Assembly (NCBI RefSeq): GCF_014651855.1
Contig: NZ_BMXR01000004.1
Span: 214,880-278,879, forward strand
DNA length: 64,000 nt
Reading direction: 5' to 3'
DNA from: Saccharospirillum salsuginis
Lineage (GTDB): Bacteria; Pseudomonadota; Gammaproteobacteria; Pseudomonadales; Natronospirillaceae
Part shown: positions 52,867 through 61,447 of the stretch, in pieces
Layout of the letters: every line of letters starts with the position of its first letter
Position numbering within the stretch: position 1 is the first letter of the stretch
Translations under genes and position numbers: made by a program
The notes under the pieces: model-generated
Databases searched by the model: none
Told to the model about the DNA's origin: nothing
What the model saw: the letters and a program-made list of their open reading frames with translations, nothing else

Positions 52867-54893
52867 AGCGCCACGAAATCGACAACTGGCGATTCCGGGC
52901 CGGATGCCGCGCTGCCCTGGGGCCGATCAAGCCCAAGGGCCTGCCGGTCAACGACTACGGCCAAAACGTCGCCCTGCGCCGGATGCGCGACACGGCGCAG
53001 GCCATGGGCGAACGCGCCGCCTTTGGTCGCTTGCCCTGGGATGCCGACGACATCGAGGCGGGCGACTACACCACCCAGCAGGCCGAGCAGGTAGAGGGCA
53101 TCCTGGCGCAGTATGGCGCAACTCTGCCGCCGGTCGATAACAACCCGTGGCCGATGTGGTTTGGCCGTCTCTGTCACGATATGGGCAAGCTGAACCCCCG
53201 CGCCTTTTGGGCCTGGTGGCACATCGAGCCCCGCGCCGAAGTGCGGGCCAAACTGGACGAACACGGCATTGAAGTGGATGGCCTGGGCGAACTGGATCCG
53301 CCCGCGTCGGCCCTGGTCGCCCTGCAAAAAATCATCAACCCGAAGTGGTGGGCACGCCAGTGGCGCAAGTTCCAAGCCCGCCGCGTCGATGAGATCGCCC
53401 GCGCCCTGGGTCAAGTCCGTAAGGGTCTGGCCCCATACTGTGCCGACGCCACCTTGTCGACCTGGCGCAAGCAACAGGCCGCCAATCGCGCCATGTTGGC
53501 CGCGACCGATGCCGTCAGTGATCAGCATGGCGAAGCCGTCGAGGTGCCCCTGGCCGATCTGGTCGAGGCCTCCCTGGCGAATCCAGCCATCCGCCGCGCC
53601 GAATTGATGACCCGCCTACGGGGGTTCGAGATTCACGCCCGCGACCTGGGCTATAAGGCCGAATTCTGGACCATGACCGCCCCCAGCCGGTACCACCCGG
53701 CCAAAACCGTCTACCCGAAAAAGGGCGGGAAAATCCAAGCCATTAACCGCGCCTGGGTCGAGGCCGGACGCCCGACCGTGCGGGAGGCGCAGGCGTATCT
53801 GTGCGACACCTGGCAACGCATCCGCGCCAAGTTCAAGCGGGAGGGGCTGGACCTGTTCGGCTTCCGCATTGCCGAACCCCATGGCGACGGCTGCCCACAC
53901 TGGCACCTGGTGGTATTCGTCCAGTCGGACGCGGCCAGCGCCTACCCGGAGAAGGGCGAGCCGACGCCCGCCGGGGTTCAGTGGTTCAACCGTGGGAAGC
54001 GCCGCCCGGTCCTGTTGGGCCAGGCCGCGCAGATCGCCCGGCATTACGCCCTTGAAGACAACCCCGACGAACCGGGAGCCAAACAAGCCCGGTTCGACTG
54101 CGAGCCCATCAAAACCGGGATCAACCCGGAGACCGGCGAGCCCTATAGTGCCGCCGGGTATGTGGCGAAATACATTGCCAAAAACCTCGACGGCAAGTTT
54201 ACCAAGCCCGGTACCGACGAACCGACGCCGCGGGACGGCCTAGCCGTGGACTACACCGGCGGCGGCACCGTGGCCGACAACGCCGAGCGGGTGCGGGCCT
54301 GGTCCTCAACTCATGGCGTGCGCCAGTTCCAACAGTTCGGCGGCCCGCCGGTCGGTATCTGGCGAGAGTTGCGCCGCCTGTTCAACATCGAGACCGCGCC
54401 CGATCTGGTATTGCAAGGGCTGTTCGAGCAGACCGAGCAGGAGGACAAGGCCGAAGCCTGGGCCGCCTATTGCGCCCTGTGGCGGTCTGAGCGGGTCCAA
54501 ATCCGCTTGGATGAACGCCAGCGGGAGGAAGTAAAGGAGTGGTTCAGCGTATCCCCGGTGACGGGCGAAATCCTCAAGCATCCCGAAACCCGCCGGGAGC
54601 CCTGCCGGGGCCGCTACGGGCTGCCCGTGGTGGCGGTCGACGGGATCAGCATCAACGGGCGCCGGTACCAAACCCGGCCCTTTTACTGGGAATTGAGGCG
54701 ACGGCCACCGGGGCCGCCGTCTCCCGAGTCGCCCCCGGATTGGGGGCGGCTCTTAACGGGACCGGCGAAGCCGGTCACGCCTTGGACTTGTGTCAATAAC
54801 TGTACGGATGCCGGGGGACCCATCCCCGGAATCACAAAACCGAAAATAGAAACCGCCGGAGACCTTCAAAAATGGATCGACACCACACCCTAA
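52863..54893 (+). CDS. HUH rolling-circle replication initiator (phage GPA type)
   Basis: 676 residues from GTG. The HUH metal motif His346-Trp-His348 is in GCPHWHLVVF, and two catalytic tyrosines, Tyr433 and Tyr437, are in AGYVAKYIAKNL. Two tyrosines put it in HUH superfamily I with phiX174 gpA, P2 gpA and the PM2 P12 initiator. It would nick the origin, bind the 5' end covalently and drive rolling-circle replication. The Pro-rich C-terminus is probably a flexible tail. The origin itself is not visible. Confidence 0.9.
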   Translation: MKRHEIDNWRFRAGCRAALGPIKPKGLPVNDYGQNVALRRMRDTAQAMGERAAFGRLPWDADDIEAGDYTTQQAEQVEGILAQYGATLPPVDNNPWPMWFGRLCHDMGKLNPRAFWAWWHIEPRAEVRAKLDEHGIEVDGLGELDPPASALVALQKIINPKWWARQWRKFQARRVDEIARALGQVRKGLAPYCADATLSTWRKQQAANRAMLAATDAVSDQHGEAVEVPLADLVEASLANPAIRRAELMTRLRGFEIHARDLGYKAEFWTMTAPSRYHPAKTVYPKKGGKIQAINRAWVEAGRPTVREAQAYLCDTWQRIRAKFKREGLDLFGFRIAEPHGDGCPHWHLVVFVQSDAASAYPEKGEPTPAGVQWFNRGKRRPVLLGQAAQIARHYALEDNPDEPGAKQARFDCEPIKTGINPETGEPYSAAGYVAKYIAKNLDGKFTKPGTDEPTPRDGLAVDYTGGGTVADNAERVRAWSSTHGVRQFQQFGGPPVGIWRELRRLFNIETAPDLVLQGLFEQTEQEDKAEAWAAYCALWRSERVQIRLDERQREEVKEWFSVSPVTGEILKHPETRREPCRGRYGLPVVAVDGISINGRRYQTRPFYWELRRRPPGPPSPESPPDWGRLLTGPAKPVTPWTCVNNCTDAGGPIPGITKPKIETAGDLQKWIDTTP

Positions 54894-55102
54894 CCGACCT
54901 GGTGGAACAGACCGCCGGGAAAATCAATGCCCTGGATGACCTGGCCGATGAGGCCGGGAAGCTGGGAGCGTTCGACGTAGCTGGAAAAATGCGCCTTGGC
55001 CAACAGGCGCAAGTAATCGCGCAGGAATTGGCCGGACTGCAACTGGAATTCATGCGGGGTGTCGTGGATGCACTGAAAGCGCAGGGAGTGGCCGATGTGT
55101 GA
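54872..55102 (+). CDS. small helical provirus protein
   Basis: 76 residues overlapping the end of rep by 22 bases. Entirely helical with heptad-like leucines (LTDLVEQTAGKINALDDLAD). Function unknown. Confidence 0.65.
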   Translation: MDRHHTLTDLVEQTAGKINALDDLADEAGKLGAFDVAGKMRLGQQAQVIAQELAGLQLEFMRGVVDALKAQGVADV

Positions 55103-55403
55103 GGAAAAGCGCGTACAGTGCCCGGCCTGCCTGGGTGTCGCCTTCGTCAAGCCGAACCGGTTGGGCGATGCCTTCCTGACCTGTTCGACGTGCGGCCCCT
55201 GGAACGGGCGCGGGCCGAAGTTCCGGGCCTGGTGCGAAAGCCTGCCCAGCCTGGACTCGAAGCCGGTACCGGAGCCAGAAAAAGAGGGACCGACCGTGGC
55301 GGAACAACTGCGAGAGACGGAATCGGAGCCGGTACCGGAAACCGAAACCGGCGACGGTGACACCCAAGAGGACTGGCTAGAAGCCTGGGGGCGCGGAGAA
55401 TGA
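55095..55403 (+). CDS. provirus zinc-ribbon protein
   Basis: 102 residues. Two CxxC pairs (CPAC and CSTC, residues 9-12 and 31-34) form a zinc ribbon; the C-terminal half is acidic. May be a transcription or replication helper. PM2 has zinc-binding transcription factors (P13, P14), a suggestive parallel only. Confidence 0.7.
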   Translation: MCEEKRVQCPACLGVAFVKPNRLGDAFLTCSTCGPWNGRGPKFRAWCESLPSLDSKPVPEPEKEGPTVAEQLRETESEPVPETETGDGDTQEDWLEAWGRGE

Positions 55404-55852
55404 CCGAACAAGCGACGCAATACGGCGACCCGGAAGCGGTCGCCCGGCTGTTGGGGGAGTCGGCCAACGACGACGGGCCGGACCCCTCCGACGCCTACGA
55501 CGAATTGAACCGGCGCGAGCAACAGGGCGGCGGCTCCTGGCCGTTTGACCCGGTGATAGCCGAAAACATAAAGGTCTGGTACGGGGTCGGCTTTGGTGTC
55601 GTCGCGAAGAAGCGCGGCGACCATTGGCAGATCACGCCCGACGACGGCCACCGCCTGGGCGTGGCAACGGCGCAGGTCATCCACCGGTTTATCCCCGATT
55701 TCGACAACGTCGGGCCGGTCGGCAATCTGGCAATTGTCGCGGCGGGCCTCATCGGGCCGCGCATCATGCTGGACGCCGTGCAGGGCCGACCCAAGCGCCA
55801 GGACAAGCAACAATCAACCAACGACGAAGGGGGTGAGGGTGAGCCGGATTGA
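55400..55852 (+). CDS. provirus protein with hydrophobic segment, unknown
   Basis: 150 residues. Acidic N-terminus, a central WYGVGFGVVAKKRGDHWQITP and a hydrophobic stretch NLAIVAAGLIGPRIML, possibly a membrane helix. Starts inside the previous gene's end (ATGA) and overlaps the ATPase start by 14 bases. Confidence 0.6.
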   Translation: MTEQATQYGDPEAVARLLGESANDDGPDPSDAYDELNRREQQGGGSWPFDPVIAENIKVWYGVGFGVVAKKRGDHWQITPDDGHRLGVATAQVIHRFIPDFDNVGPVGNLAIVAAGLIGPRIMLDAVQGRPKRQDKQQSTNDEGGEGEPD

Positions 55853-56456
55853 TGAGAGTTTGAGTGCCGACGTTCGGGCTTATTTCGGTGCGACCGGGGC
55901 CGGTAAAACGTTCAACATGCTGAAAGACTGCGAAGGGGCGCGGCGCGTTCTGGCGTTCGATCCCAAGGGCACCTTGGGGGCGCAGGGCTTCCAAGCGTTT
56001 CACGACTTCGGCCAGTGGCTCAAGGCGGCCAGCGGGGCCAATGAGGGCCGGTTCGCGTATCAGGCCACCGGGGCGGCCAACTTCGCCCGCTTCTGCGAGG
56101 CGGTCATGGCCATGGCCGACGCCCGGCGGCCTGCCGTGGTCCTGGTCGATGAACTGGGCAACGTGACGACCCCCAGCAAAGCGCCCGAGCACTGGCATAA
56201 CGTCATCAGCCTGGGCCGGGCCATGGGCCTGAAAATCCGCGCCGGAGCCCAGCGAGCGCCGGAGATCGATAAAACGTTGATCGGCAACAAAACCCACCTA
56301 TGGATCGGCTACCAGTCGCGCACCGCTGACGCCCAATATCTGGCGAAGGAAACCGATGTCCCCGTGGAGACCATCAAAGCCCTACGGCCAAAGCCGCATT
56401 TTGACCAAATTCTGTACCTGGGGCGGGGGGACTGGAAGCTGATCAAGGGTAAGTAG
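55839..56456 (+). CDS. genome-packaging ATPase, P9/A32 type
   Basis: 205 residues from GTG 55839 with a GAAGGGGG box. Walker A GATGAGKT at residues 17-24 and Walker B VVLVDE at 100-105, then an AGAQRAPEID arginine-bearing motif. Small stand-alone ATPases of this FtsK/HerA-like family translocate DNA into the shells of PRD1, PM2 and relatives. The size fits PM2 P9. Followed by a strong terminator. Confidence 0.8.
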   Translation: MSRIDESLSADVRAYFGATGAGKTFNMLKDCEGARRVLAFDPKGTLGAQGFQAFHDFGQWLKAASGANEGRFAYQATGAANFARFCEAVMAMADARRPAVVLVDELGNVTTPSKAPEHWHNVISLGRAMGLKIRAGAQRAPEIDKTLIGNKTHLWIGYQSRTADAQYLAKETDVPVETIKALRPKPHFDQILYLGRGDWKLIKGK

Positions 56457-56478
56457 GGGCGACCGTACCGACACCGTA

Positions 56479-56500
56479 GGGGGCGAAAGCCCCCTTTTTT
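56479..56500 (+). terminator. terminator between early and late provirus genes
   Basis: GGGGGC-GAAA-GCCCCC stem with a GNRA-like tetraloop, then six T. Splits the provirus into an early/replication unit and a virion unit. Confidence 0.92.
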
Positions 56501-56522
56501 GTGCCCGAAAGCCGGGTTTTCC

Positions 56523-56538
56523 CTACGTACCTACGTAC
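56523..56538. promoter_or_regulatory. candidate late-promoter control site
   Basis: Tandem repeat CTACGTAC CTACGTAC, each half palindromic at its core, immediately after the terminator and about 85-100 bases before the first late gene. A plausible binding site for a virus-coded late activator; inference only. Confidence 0.35.
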
Positions 56539-56619
56539 GGGAAACCGCTAGACCGTCTGCCCTGGGCTGGGCTGCAATGCACCTGCCGAAACCGAACAAC
56601 CAACCGAGGGCAACAACCC

Positions 56620-56742
56620 ATGATGAACAAGGGCACCAAAAAAGCCGTACTGATTTCCGCCGTGACCGCCGCCGCTGTGGTCTGGGCCGCGAATAACGTG
56701 GATCAGGTTAACGACCTGTTGGGCGATAAGGGCTGGTTCTGA
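56620..56742 (+). CDS. 40-residue provirus membrane protein
   Basis: 40 residues from ATG 56620 or 56623: a short basic start and one hydrophobic helix (AVLISAVTAAAVVWAA), acidic tail. The gene sits between the terminator and the coat gene, where PM2-like viruses encode small membrane proteins. Confidence 0.65.
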   Translation: MMNKGTKKAVLISAVTAAAVVWAANNVDQVNDLLGDKGWF

Positions 56743-56792
56743 CCCGTAGGGCGAGCCGCGACTGACACCACACAACAACAGGACACTGAACC

Positions 56793-57641
56793 ATGCAAAA
56801 CGTGATCAAACTGGAATCCTTTTCCGCCGTAGGCGCGGGCGAAACCGCCAACCTGGTGTTGTCGCCGGGCGTCACCTATGACGGTATCTATCTGGAAACC
56901 AACGTACCCCCGGCGCAAATCAACAGCGTTCGCCTGGAACTGAACGCGGAGCAGATTTTCGACCTGTCCGGCACTGAGTTGAAAATGCTGGACGACTACG
57001 AGGAAAAGGGCATTGCCTTCGCTGGGCCGACGTATCGCTACGCGCTCCCCATCCAGATGGAAGAAGCCATCAGCGCCCAGTCCGAACGGTTCACCTCCCT
57101 GGTCATCGGGCCGGGTGACAACTGCGTAATTAACGTCGAGATCGACGGCACCGCGACCGCGCCGACGTTGAAGGCGTTCGCCGAGACCTCCCCATTCCGC
57201 GAAGTGCGCGAAGTGGTGCGCAAGTTTGAGCGCTACACCGTGCCCGTGGCCGCCGCCGGTATCGCTGAGTTTTATTCCATTCAGCGCGGTGACCGCGTGT
57301 TGCGTATGCACTTCAAGACCGGCGACATGAACGGCCTGGAAGTGGTGCGCAACCGCCTGAAAGTCTTCGAGATCGACAGCGGTCGGAACGACTACCTGTT
57401 GACCCGCGAGCACCGCACGCCGCAAACCGGTTATTTCCACTTCGACCCGATCAAGGGCGGCTATCCGCGCCTGGATTCGTTCGTGACCGCCGCCGACCAG
57501 TTGACCTTTAAGCTGGATATGGCCGCATCGGGCAACGTCGAAATCCTGGTGGAGCGCATCAGCGCGAAGCAGGCCCGCGACTGGCGCAGCACCAAGCCCG
57601 CGGGTCAGGCCAAAGGCCGCCGGGGCATTGGTCGCCGGTAA
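56793..57641 (+). CDS. major capsid protein, double-jelly-roll, PM2 P2-like
   Basis: 282 residues (PM2 P2: 269). The N-terminal KLESFSAVGAGETANLVLS, VTYDGIYLE and SVRLELNAEQIFDLSG, and the C-terminal DRVLRMHFKTGDMNGLEV, TGYFHFDPI and LTFKLDMAASGNVEILVERI strands follow the pattern of the corticovirus coat-protein family (P2_N). Such proteins form trimers with two jelly rolls and build a T=21dextro shell over an internal membrane. The assignment is from memory of the family; structure prediction would settle it. Confidence 0.8.
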   Translation: MQNVIKLESFSAVGAGETANLVLSPGVTYDGIYLETNVPPAQINSVRLELNAEQIFDLSGTELKMLDDYEEKGIAFAGPTYRYALPIQMEEAISAQSERFTSLVIGPGDNCVINVEIDGTATAPTLKAFAETSPFREVREVVRKFERYTVPVAAAGIAEFYSIQRGDRVLRMHFKTGDMNGLEVVRNRLKVFEIDSGRNDYLLTREHRTPQTGYFHFDPIKGGYPRLDSFVTAADQLTFKLDMAASGNVEILVERISAKQARDWRSTKPAGQAKGRRGIGRR

Positions 57642-57649
57642 GCCATCCG

Positions 57650-57667
57650 GGGCCGGGAAACCGGCCC
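57650..57667 (+). terminator. hairpin after the coat gene
   Basis: GGGCCGG-GAAA-CCGGCCC with a weak T-rich tail (TTGTCATT). May be a partial terminator that keeps coat mRNA above the downstream minor proteins, or an RNase barrier. Confidence 0.5.
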
Positions 57668-57696
57668 TTGTCATTCCTTCAAAGAACGGGTGAAAC

Positions 57697-57945
57697 ATGA
57701 GCCTTTGGCAAAAAGTGGGCGACTATTACGACGCAACCACCGGCTACGTCTCGGGCAAGATCGAGGGCGTGCAAGAGTGGTGGGGCGGTGACGACCAAGA
57801 GCAACTCGAAGCCGAAAACAGCGGCATTCCGGGCACCAACGACCAAACCGGCGGGACCGGTAAGCCGTTGATGCAGGGTGTCAACTGGACCGCCATCAGC
57901 GCCCTGGTCGGGGCGGCGGCCCTGGCCTCTAAGTTTCTCAAGTAA
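57697..57945 (+). CDS. provirus membrane protein, 82 residues
   Basis: 82 residues. Soluble Gly/Asp-rich N-terminal part and a hydrophobic C-terminal segment (NWTAISALVGAAALASKFL). Candidate virion membrane protein. Confidence 0.6.
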   Translation: MSLWQKVGDYYDATTGYVSGKIEGVQEWWGGDDQEQLEAENSGIPGTNDQTGGTGKPLMQGVNWTAISALVGAAALASKFLK

Positions 57946-57956
57946 GGGGAGGGGAT

Positions 57957-58100
57957 ATGCCGCTCCCGTTTATTTGGGCCATCGGGTTGTTTACCGGCGG
58001 GTTCGCCATCGGCGGCCTGACCTTTTCCAACCTGACCAACAAGCTGTTGGTGGGCGGCCTGGTGGTCGCTGGCATCTACTACTACACAAAGCACAACTAA
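57957..58100 (+). CDS. provirus membrane protein, 47 residues
   Basis: 47 residues: two hydrophobic stretches (FIWAIGLFTGGFAIGG, LLVGGLVVAGIYYY) separated by a short polar loop. Strong GGGGAGGGG box upstream. Tiny membrane proteins of this kind fill the PM2 virion membrane. Confidence 0.65.
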   Translation: MPLPFIWAIGLFTGGFAIGGLTFSNLTNKLLVGGLVVAGIYYYTKHN

Positions 58101-58110
58101 GGGCCGAACC

Positions 58111-58314
58111 ATGGGACCGATAGGCGACGTATTGGGCGGTGATGGCTGGAGCCTGAGCGCGGGCGACGAATCAACGCGCGGCGACACCGCAAACGAAAAT
58201 TCAGGCGGAAGCTTCGGCGACCGGAATTTCAGCCGGGGCGGCGCGGTGTCCATGCCGGGCTTGATCGGCATTGCCGCCGTTGTCCTGGGTGGCCTCTGGA
58301 TCATGAACCGATAA
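58111..58314 (+). CDS. provirus membrane protein, 67 residues
   Basis: 67 residues. Gly/Asp-rich N-terminus and a C-terminal transmembrane helix (MPGLIGIAAVVLGGLWIM). Probable virion membrane component. Confidence 0.62.
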   Translation: MGPIGDVLGGDGWSLSAGDESTRGDTANENSGGSFGDRNFSRGGAVSMPGLIGIAAVVLGGLWIMNR

Positions 58315-58323
58315 GGGGGCCGC

Positions 58324-58791
58324 ATGGGCTTGAATCTGTTTGGCTCGTCTAAAAAGTCGGGCGATAAAACCTACAACTACGACAACCGCCAGGACAACAG
58401 CACCAACATTCAAGAGGGTGACCTGGCGGCGGGCGCGATCCGCTCCGATGGCGACGTGACCATTACGGACGGCGGCGCTATTGATATGGCCGGAGACCTG
58501 GCCGGGGAGGCGTTCGACCTGTCGGAGTCCACCACCGACCGGGCGTTGGATTTTGGGGAGCGGTCGCTCGTTGAATCCTACGGATTCGGGCGCGATTCGC
58601 TGGAACTGGTGAGCGACAACAGCGCCGAAGTGTTCGACGCCATCGACACCAACAACCGACGAACCTATGACCTGGTGGAGTCCACCACCGCCCGAGCCAG
58701 CAACGGGGCGCAAGTGGCCGCCACGTCGCAAAAAATGATGATCGGCCTTGTGGTTCTGGCCGGTCTGGCAATTTGGGGTGCCCGCGCATGA
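58324..58791 (+). CDS. provirus C-terminally anchored protein
   Basis: 155 residues. Polar Asp/Ser/Asn-rich body with loosely repeated LxxSTTxRA units (LSESTTDRAL, LVESTTARAS), then a C-terminal helix MMIGLVVLAGLAIWG. Its end overlaps the next gene (ATGA). Could link capsid and membrane; inference. Confidence 0.62.
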   Translation: MGLNLFGSSKKSGDKTYNYDNRQDNSTNIQEGDLAAGAIRSDGDVTITDGGAIDMAGDLAGEAFDLSESTTDRALDFGERSLVESYGFGRDSLELVSDNSAEVFDAIDTNNRRTYDLVESTTARASNGAQVAATSQKMMIGLVVLAGLAIWGARA

Positions 58792-59375
58792 AGCCGATTT
58801 ATATGAAGCTGGCCGCCGGTCAGCAGATGACCATGCCAGGCGCCGGACTGGTGCGCAAAATCAAGGTGCGCAAGGCAGACGGGCCGGTACTGTTCCGCAC
58901 CGGGGCAGAGACCGCCCCCGCCGACCTGGGAGAAACCATCACCTTCGAGCAGGTCGCGGAGACGGTGCGGGTGGAGAACACCCACACCAACAGCAACTCC
59001 TTGGAACTGATCGTTATCGCCAGCGGTGAGGGGGACGTACAGGCAGCGGCGTCAAGCGTCGCGGTGAGCAACCTCGACAGCCTGCAACAAGCCTTGTCGC
59101 CGAGCGATACCTTTTCCATGCCCGGTGATGTGACCGTGGGCGCGGCGGCGACCCAGATCGTACCGGCCAACGTGGATCGGCGCGAAGTCATGATCAGCCT
59201 GCCCAGTTCGGCGGCGGATTCGATTCGCATTGGAGGCGCGGGCGTGACGACCGGGAGCGGGTTGGAGCTTGAACCCGGCGGCACCGTGACGTTGAACGCG
59301 GAAAGCGCCGTCTATGGCATTCGCGTGGGGTCCGTCGATGAGGCGGTGACCGTTCTGGAACTGCGGAGACCGTAA
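58788..59375 (+). CDS. provirus virion protein, beta-rich
   Basis: 195 residues. No transmembrane helix; strand-rich, apparently two similar halves (residues 1-85 and 110-195), the second with IVPANVDRREVMISLPSS and ETG-like turns. Placed before the spike candidate, so a vertex/penton or spike-base protein is a fair guess. Family not recognised. Confidence 0.6.
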   Translation: MKPIYMKLAAGQQMTMPGAGLVRKIKVRKADGPVLFRTGAETAPADLGETITFEQVAETVRVENTHTNSNSLELIVIASGEGDVQAAASSVAVSNLDSLQQALSPSDTFSMPGDVTVGAAATQIVPANVDRREVMISLPSSAADSIRIGGAGVTTGSGLELEPGGTVTLNAESAVYGIRVGSVDEAVTVLELRRP

Positions 59376-59377
59376 CC

Positions 59378-60484
59378 ATGGTAATGGGCAGTCATGTCAG
59401 CGCACCGGGTGCGGTCAAGCTGAAAAGAAACACCGAGTATTACCTGGATCGCGTGGTGGTCGGCCAGTCCAGCGACGGCACCGACTACCATTCAGAGCCG
59501 CGCGTGGTGGAAATGAAAGACGGGCGTCTGTTGTGCGTCCATCAGCGGGCGCAGCTGCACGACGACAACACGACCCGGATCGTCTACCGAACCTCAGCGG
59601 ATCGGGGGAAAACCTGGAGCGCAGACACAACGCTTTATGACCCGGCCAGCGGTTACGCCGGGCGGAATCCGGGCCTGTGCCTGGACCCGACGACCGGGCG
59701 AATCATCGTCTTTGCCCGCGAATACAATTCGGGCACGGCGCAGGTCGATCTGGTCTACATGTACAGCGACGACAACGCGGCCACCTGGAACAGCCCGACC
59801 AGCATCATGGGCCTGTTCGGCGCGGAGCCGGTCGCGGTACCGTTCGGCAAGGGCGTGGAAACCGCGCAAGGGTTGATGCAAATCTTCTATGCGAGCGACA
59901 AGATTTGGGCGCTGTTCTCCACCGACAACGGCCAGTCCTGGGGCGGCCTGGTCACCATCCACGATAACCAGCAGGCCAGCGCCACGTTCAGCGAAAGCGT
60001 TCCGGTACGAATCGATAACAATCGGGTGGTACTGTGCGTCCGCGACGGCGACAACCCGGAACGGTTCTATTTTTTCCGAACGACAGACGGCGGGGCCACC
60101 TGGGCCGGGGTGCAGTTCGGCACCTGGACCGGGCAGGCCATCAACACGCCGACGCCATTAACCGGCATCCGACACGAAAACGACGTGTATTTGTCCTGGG
60201 GGGCGCGGTCCCCGGATTGGAATCTGTACCTGGTTAAAGCGTCAGCGGAATACTTCTTTCAAGCCCCCGATGATGTGATTGCGAACGCGACCCGCGTCAA
60301 GTTGATCAAGTCGGAAGCATCGGGAGGCGGGGCGGCGTCTGATGCCGAGTTCGGGTATTCCGATCTGGCCGTGTTGAGCGGCATCCAGCACACGGTGTTG
60401 GTGACCTGGTACGACACCAAAGACGACGCGACGGTTACAGATACCAACGTCTATGCCATGTCGGCCCCAAGGGTGTCGGCGTAA
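59378..60484 (+). CDS. BNR/Asp-box sialidase-like protein, predicted spike
   Basis: 368 residues. Four Asp boxes: SADRGKTW (73-80), SDDNAATW (130-137), STDNGQSW (181-188) and TTDGGATW (235-242), so a six-bladed beta-propeller like GH33 sialidases. An early SEPRVVEMKDGRLLCV segment matches the place of the first catalytic Arg. No signal peptide. In PM2 the vertex spike P1 sits near this role; here a glycan-binding or glycan-cutting receptor protein is inferred. Catalysis is not proven. Confidence 0.7.
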   Translation: MVMGSHVSAPGAVKLKRNTEYYLDRVVVGQSSDGTDYHSEPRVVEMKDGRLLCVHQRAQLHDDNTTRIVYRTSADRGKTWSADTTLYDPASGYAGRNPGLCLDPTTGRIIVFAREYNSGTAQVDLVYMYSDDNAATWNSPTSIMGLFGAEPVAVPFGKGVETAQGLMQIFYASDKIWALFSTDNGQSWGGLVTIHDNQQASATFSESVPVRIDNNRVVLCVRDGDNPERFYFFRTTDGGATWAGVQFGTWTGQAINTPTPLTGIRHENDVYLSWGARSPDWNLYLVKASAEYFFQAPDDVIANATRVKLIKSEASGGGAASDAEFGYSDLAVLSGIQHTVLVTWYDTKDDATVTDTNVYAMSAPRVSA

Positions 60485-60984
60485 TGAACTGGCCGACCGT
60501 ATTGGGCGGCCTGGCGGCGCTGTACGGCGCGGCCTGGGTCTGGAAGGGGCAAACTGTGAGATTACGCTATTTCAAACCGCACGAGTTCGGCCAGTGGTGG
60601 CCGTTGATGGATGAAGACCTGTTGCGCGGCCTGGATGAGTTCCGCCGCCGCATCGGGCGACCGGTCCAGATCAGCCCCGCAATCGGAGCCCTGGGGCGTC
60701 CGGGTGCGGGCGATTCCATGCACAACGTCACCAAGTGGGGCCAGGTCCGGGCGGCCGATGTGCTGATACCGGGCGCGACTGTCGCCGATCTTCCGGGCCT
60801 GGTGGCCGAGGCTCGCGCCGTGGGTGTGTTCGGCGGCGTTGGGGCCTATCCCGACTGGGAGCCCTGGCCGGGGCTGCACCTGGACACACGCGACCGCGAC
60901 CCGAACCAGCCGGCCACCTGGGCGGGCCTGGACGACGGGGACGGAGATCAATATTACACCGCAATAGAGGAAGCCTGGGCATGA
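60484..60984 (+). CDS. M15-family endolysin
   Basis: 166 residues. N-terminal hydrophobic stretch (VLGGLAALYGAAWVW), then an M15A-type zinc peptidase: HEFGQWW, His80 (GDSMHNVTKWG), Asp92 (AADVLIP) and His132 (GLHLDTR). Cleaves peptidoglycan peptide bridges. The N-terminal helix suggests a signal-anchor (SAR-type) lysin. The start overlaps the spike stop (TAATG). Confidence 0.8.
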   Translation: MNWPTVLGGLAALYGAAWVWKGQTVRLRYFKPHEFGQWWPLMDEDLLRGLDEFRRRIGRPVQISPAIGALGRPGAGDSMHNVTKWGQVRAADVLIPGATVADLPGLVAEARAVGVFGGVGAYPDWEPWPGLHLDTRDRDPNQPATWAGLDDGDGDQYYTAIEEAWA

Positions 60985-61187
60985 TCAAACGACTACTGAA
61001 CAAGTTGCGCGGCAAGGCGTTACGCGTCTCGCTGACCGGTCTGGTGTCCCTGGGCGCGTTGGCTCTGGGCGTGAACCTGGCACCGGGTACACAACAGGCC
61101 ATTGTGAGCGGTACCGCCGTGGTGCTGGAAGCGCTGACCGTCGAAGACATCGAGGCCGACACCGGTGAAGCCGATGGCGACGACTGA
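60981..61187 (+). CDS. holin-like small membrane protein
   Basis: 68 residues, overlapping the endolysin (ATGA). Basic N-terminus (IKRLLNKLRGKALR), a hydrophobic segment (LVSLGALALGVNLA) and an acidic C-terminus. One helix and position suggest a class III-type holin or lysis helper. Confidence 0.6.
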   Translation: MIKRLLNKLRGKALRVSLTGLVSLGALALGVNLAPGTQQAIVSGTAVVLEALTVEDIEADTGEADGDD

Positions 61188-61419
61188 CAAAGCCGGAAAC
61201 CTGCAAGTGAACGTGTCGGCGGTCGCGTCCAGCGTGACCCTGGCCGTTGTGCTATGGTTGGGGGCGACCGTGCAAGAGTTGGATAAGAAGTTTCCAGTGT
61301 TGATCTATCGCGTCGAAGTGCTGGAAAAGCAGGCCGAAAACCGCCGTGAGCAGTCGTCCGCCTTAGAACAATTTAGCCTTAAAAATGGGGTTGACAGATC
61401 GGAACTGATCGAAGGTTAA
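61174..61419 (+). CDS. lysis-module membrane protein with coiled coil
   Basis: 81 residues from ATG 61174 (GTG 61165 possible). One membrane helix (ASSVTLAVVLWLGATV) then a coiled coil (VLEKQAENRREQSSALEQ). Holin or spanin-like i-component; no lipoprotein partner was found. Last gene before attR. Confidence 0.55.
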   Translation: MATTDKAGNLQVNVSAVASSVTLAVVLWLGATVQELDKKFPVLIYRVEVLEKQAENRREQSSALEQFSLKNGVDRSELIEG

Positions 61420-61447
61420 CCCGCAGTAAAGCCCGCCAACCCCTTAC

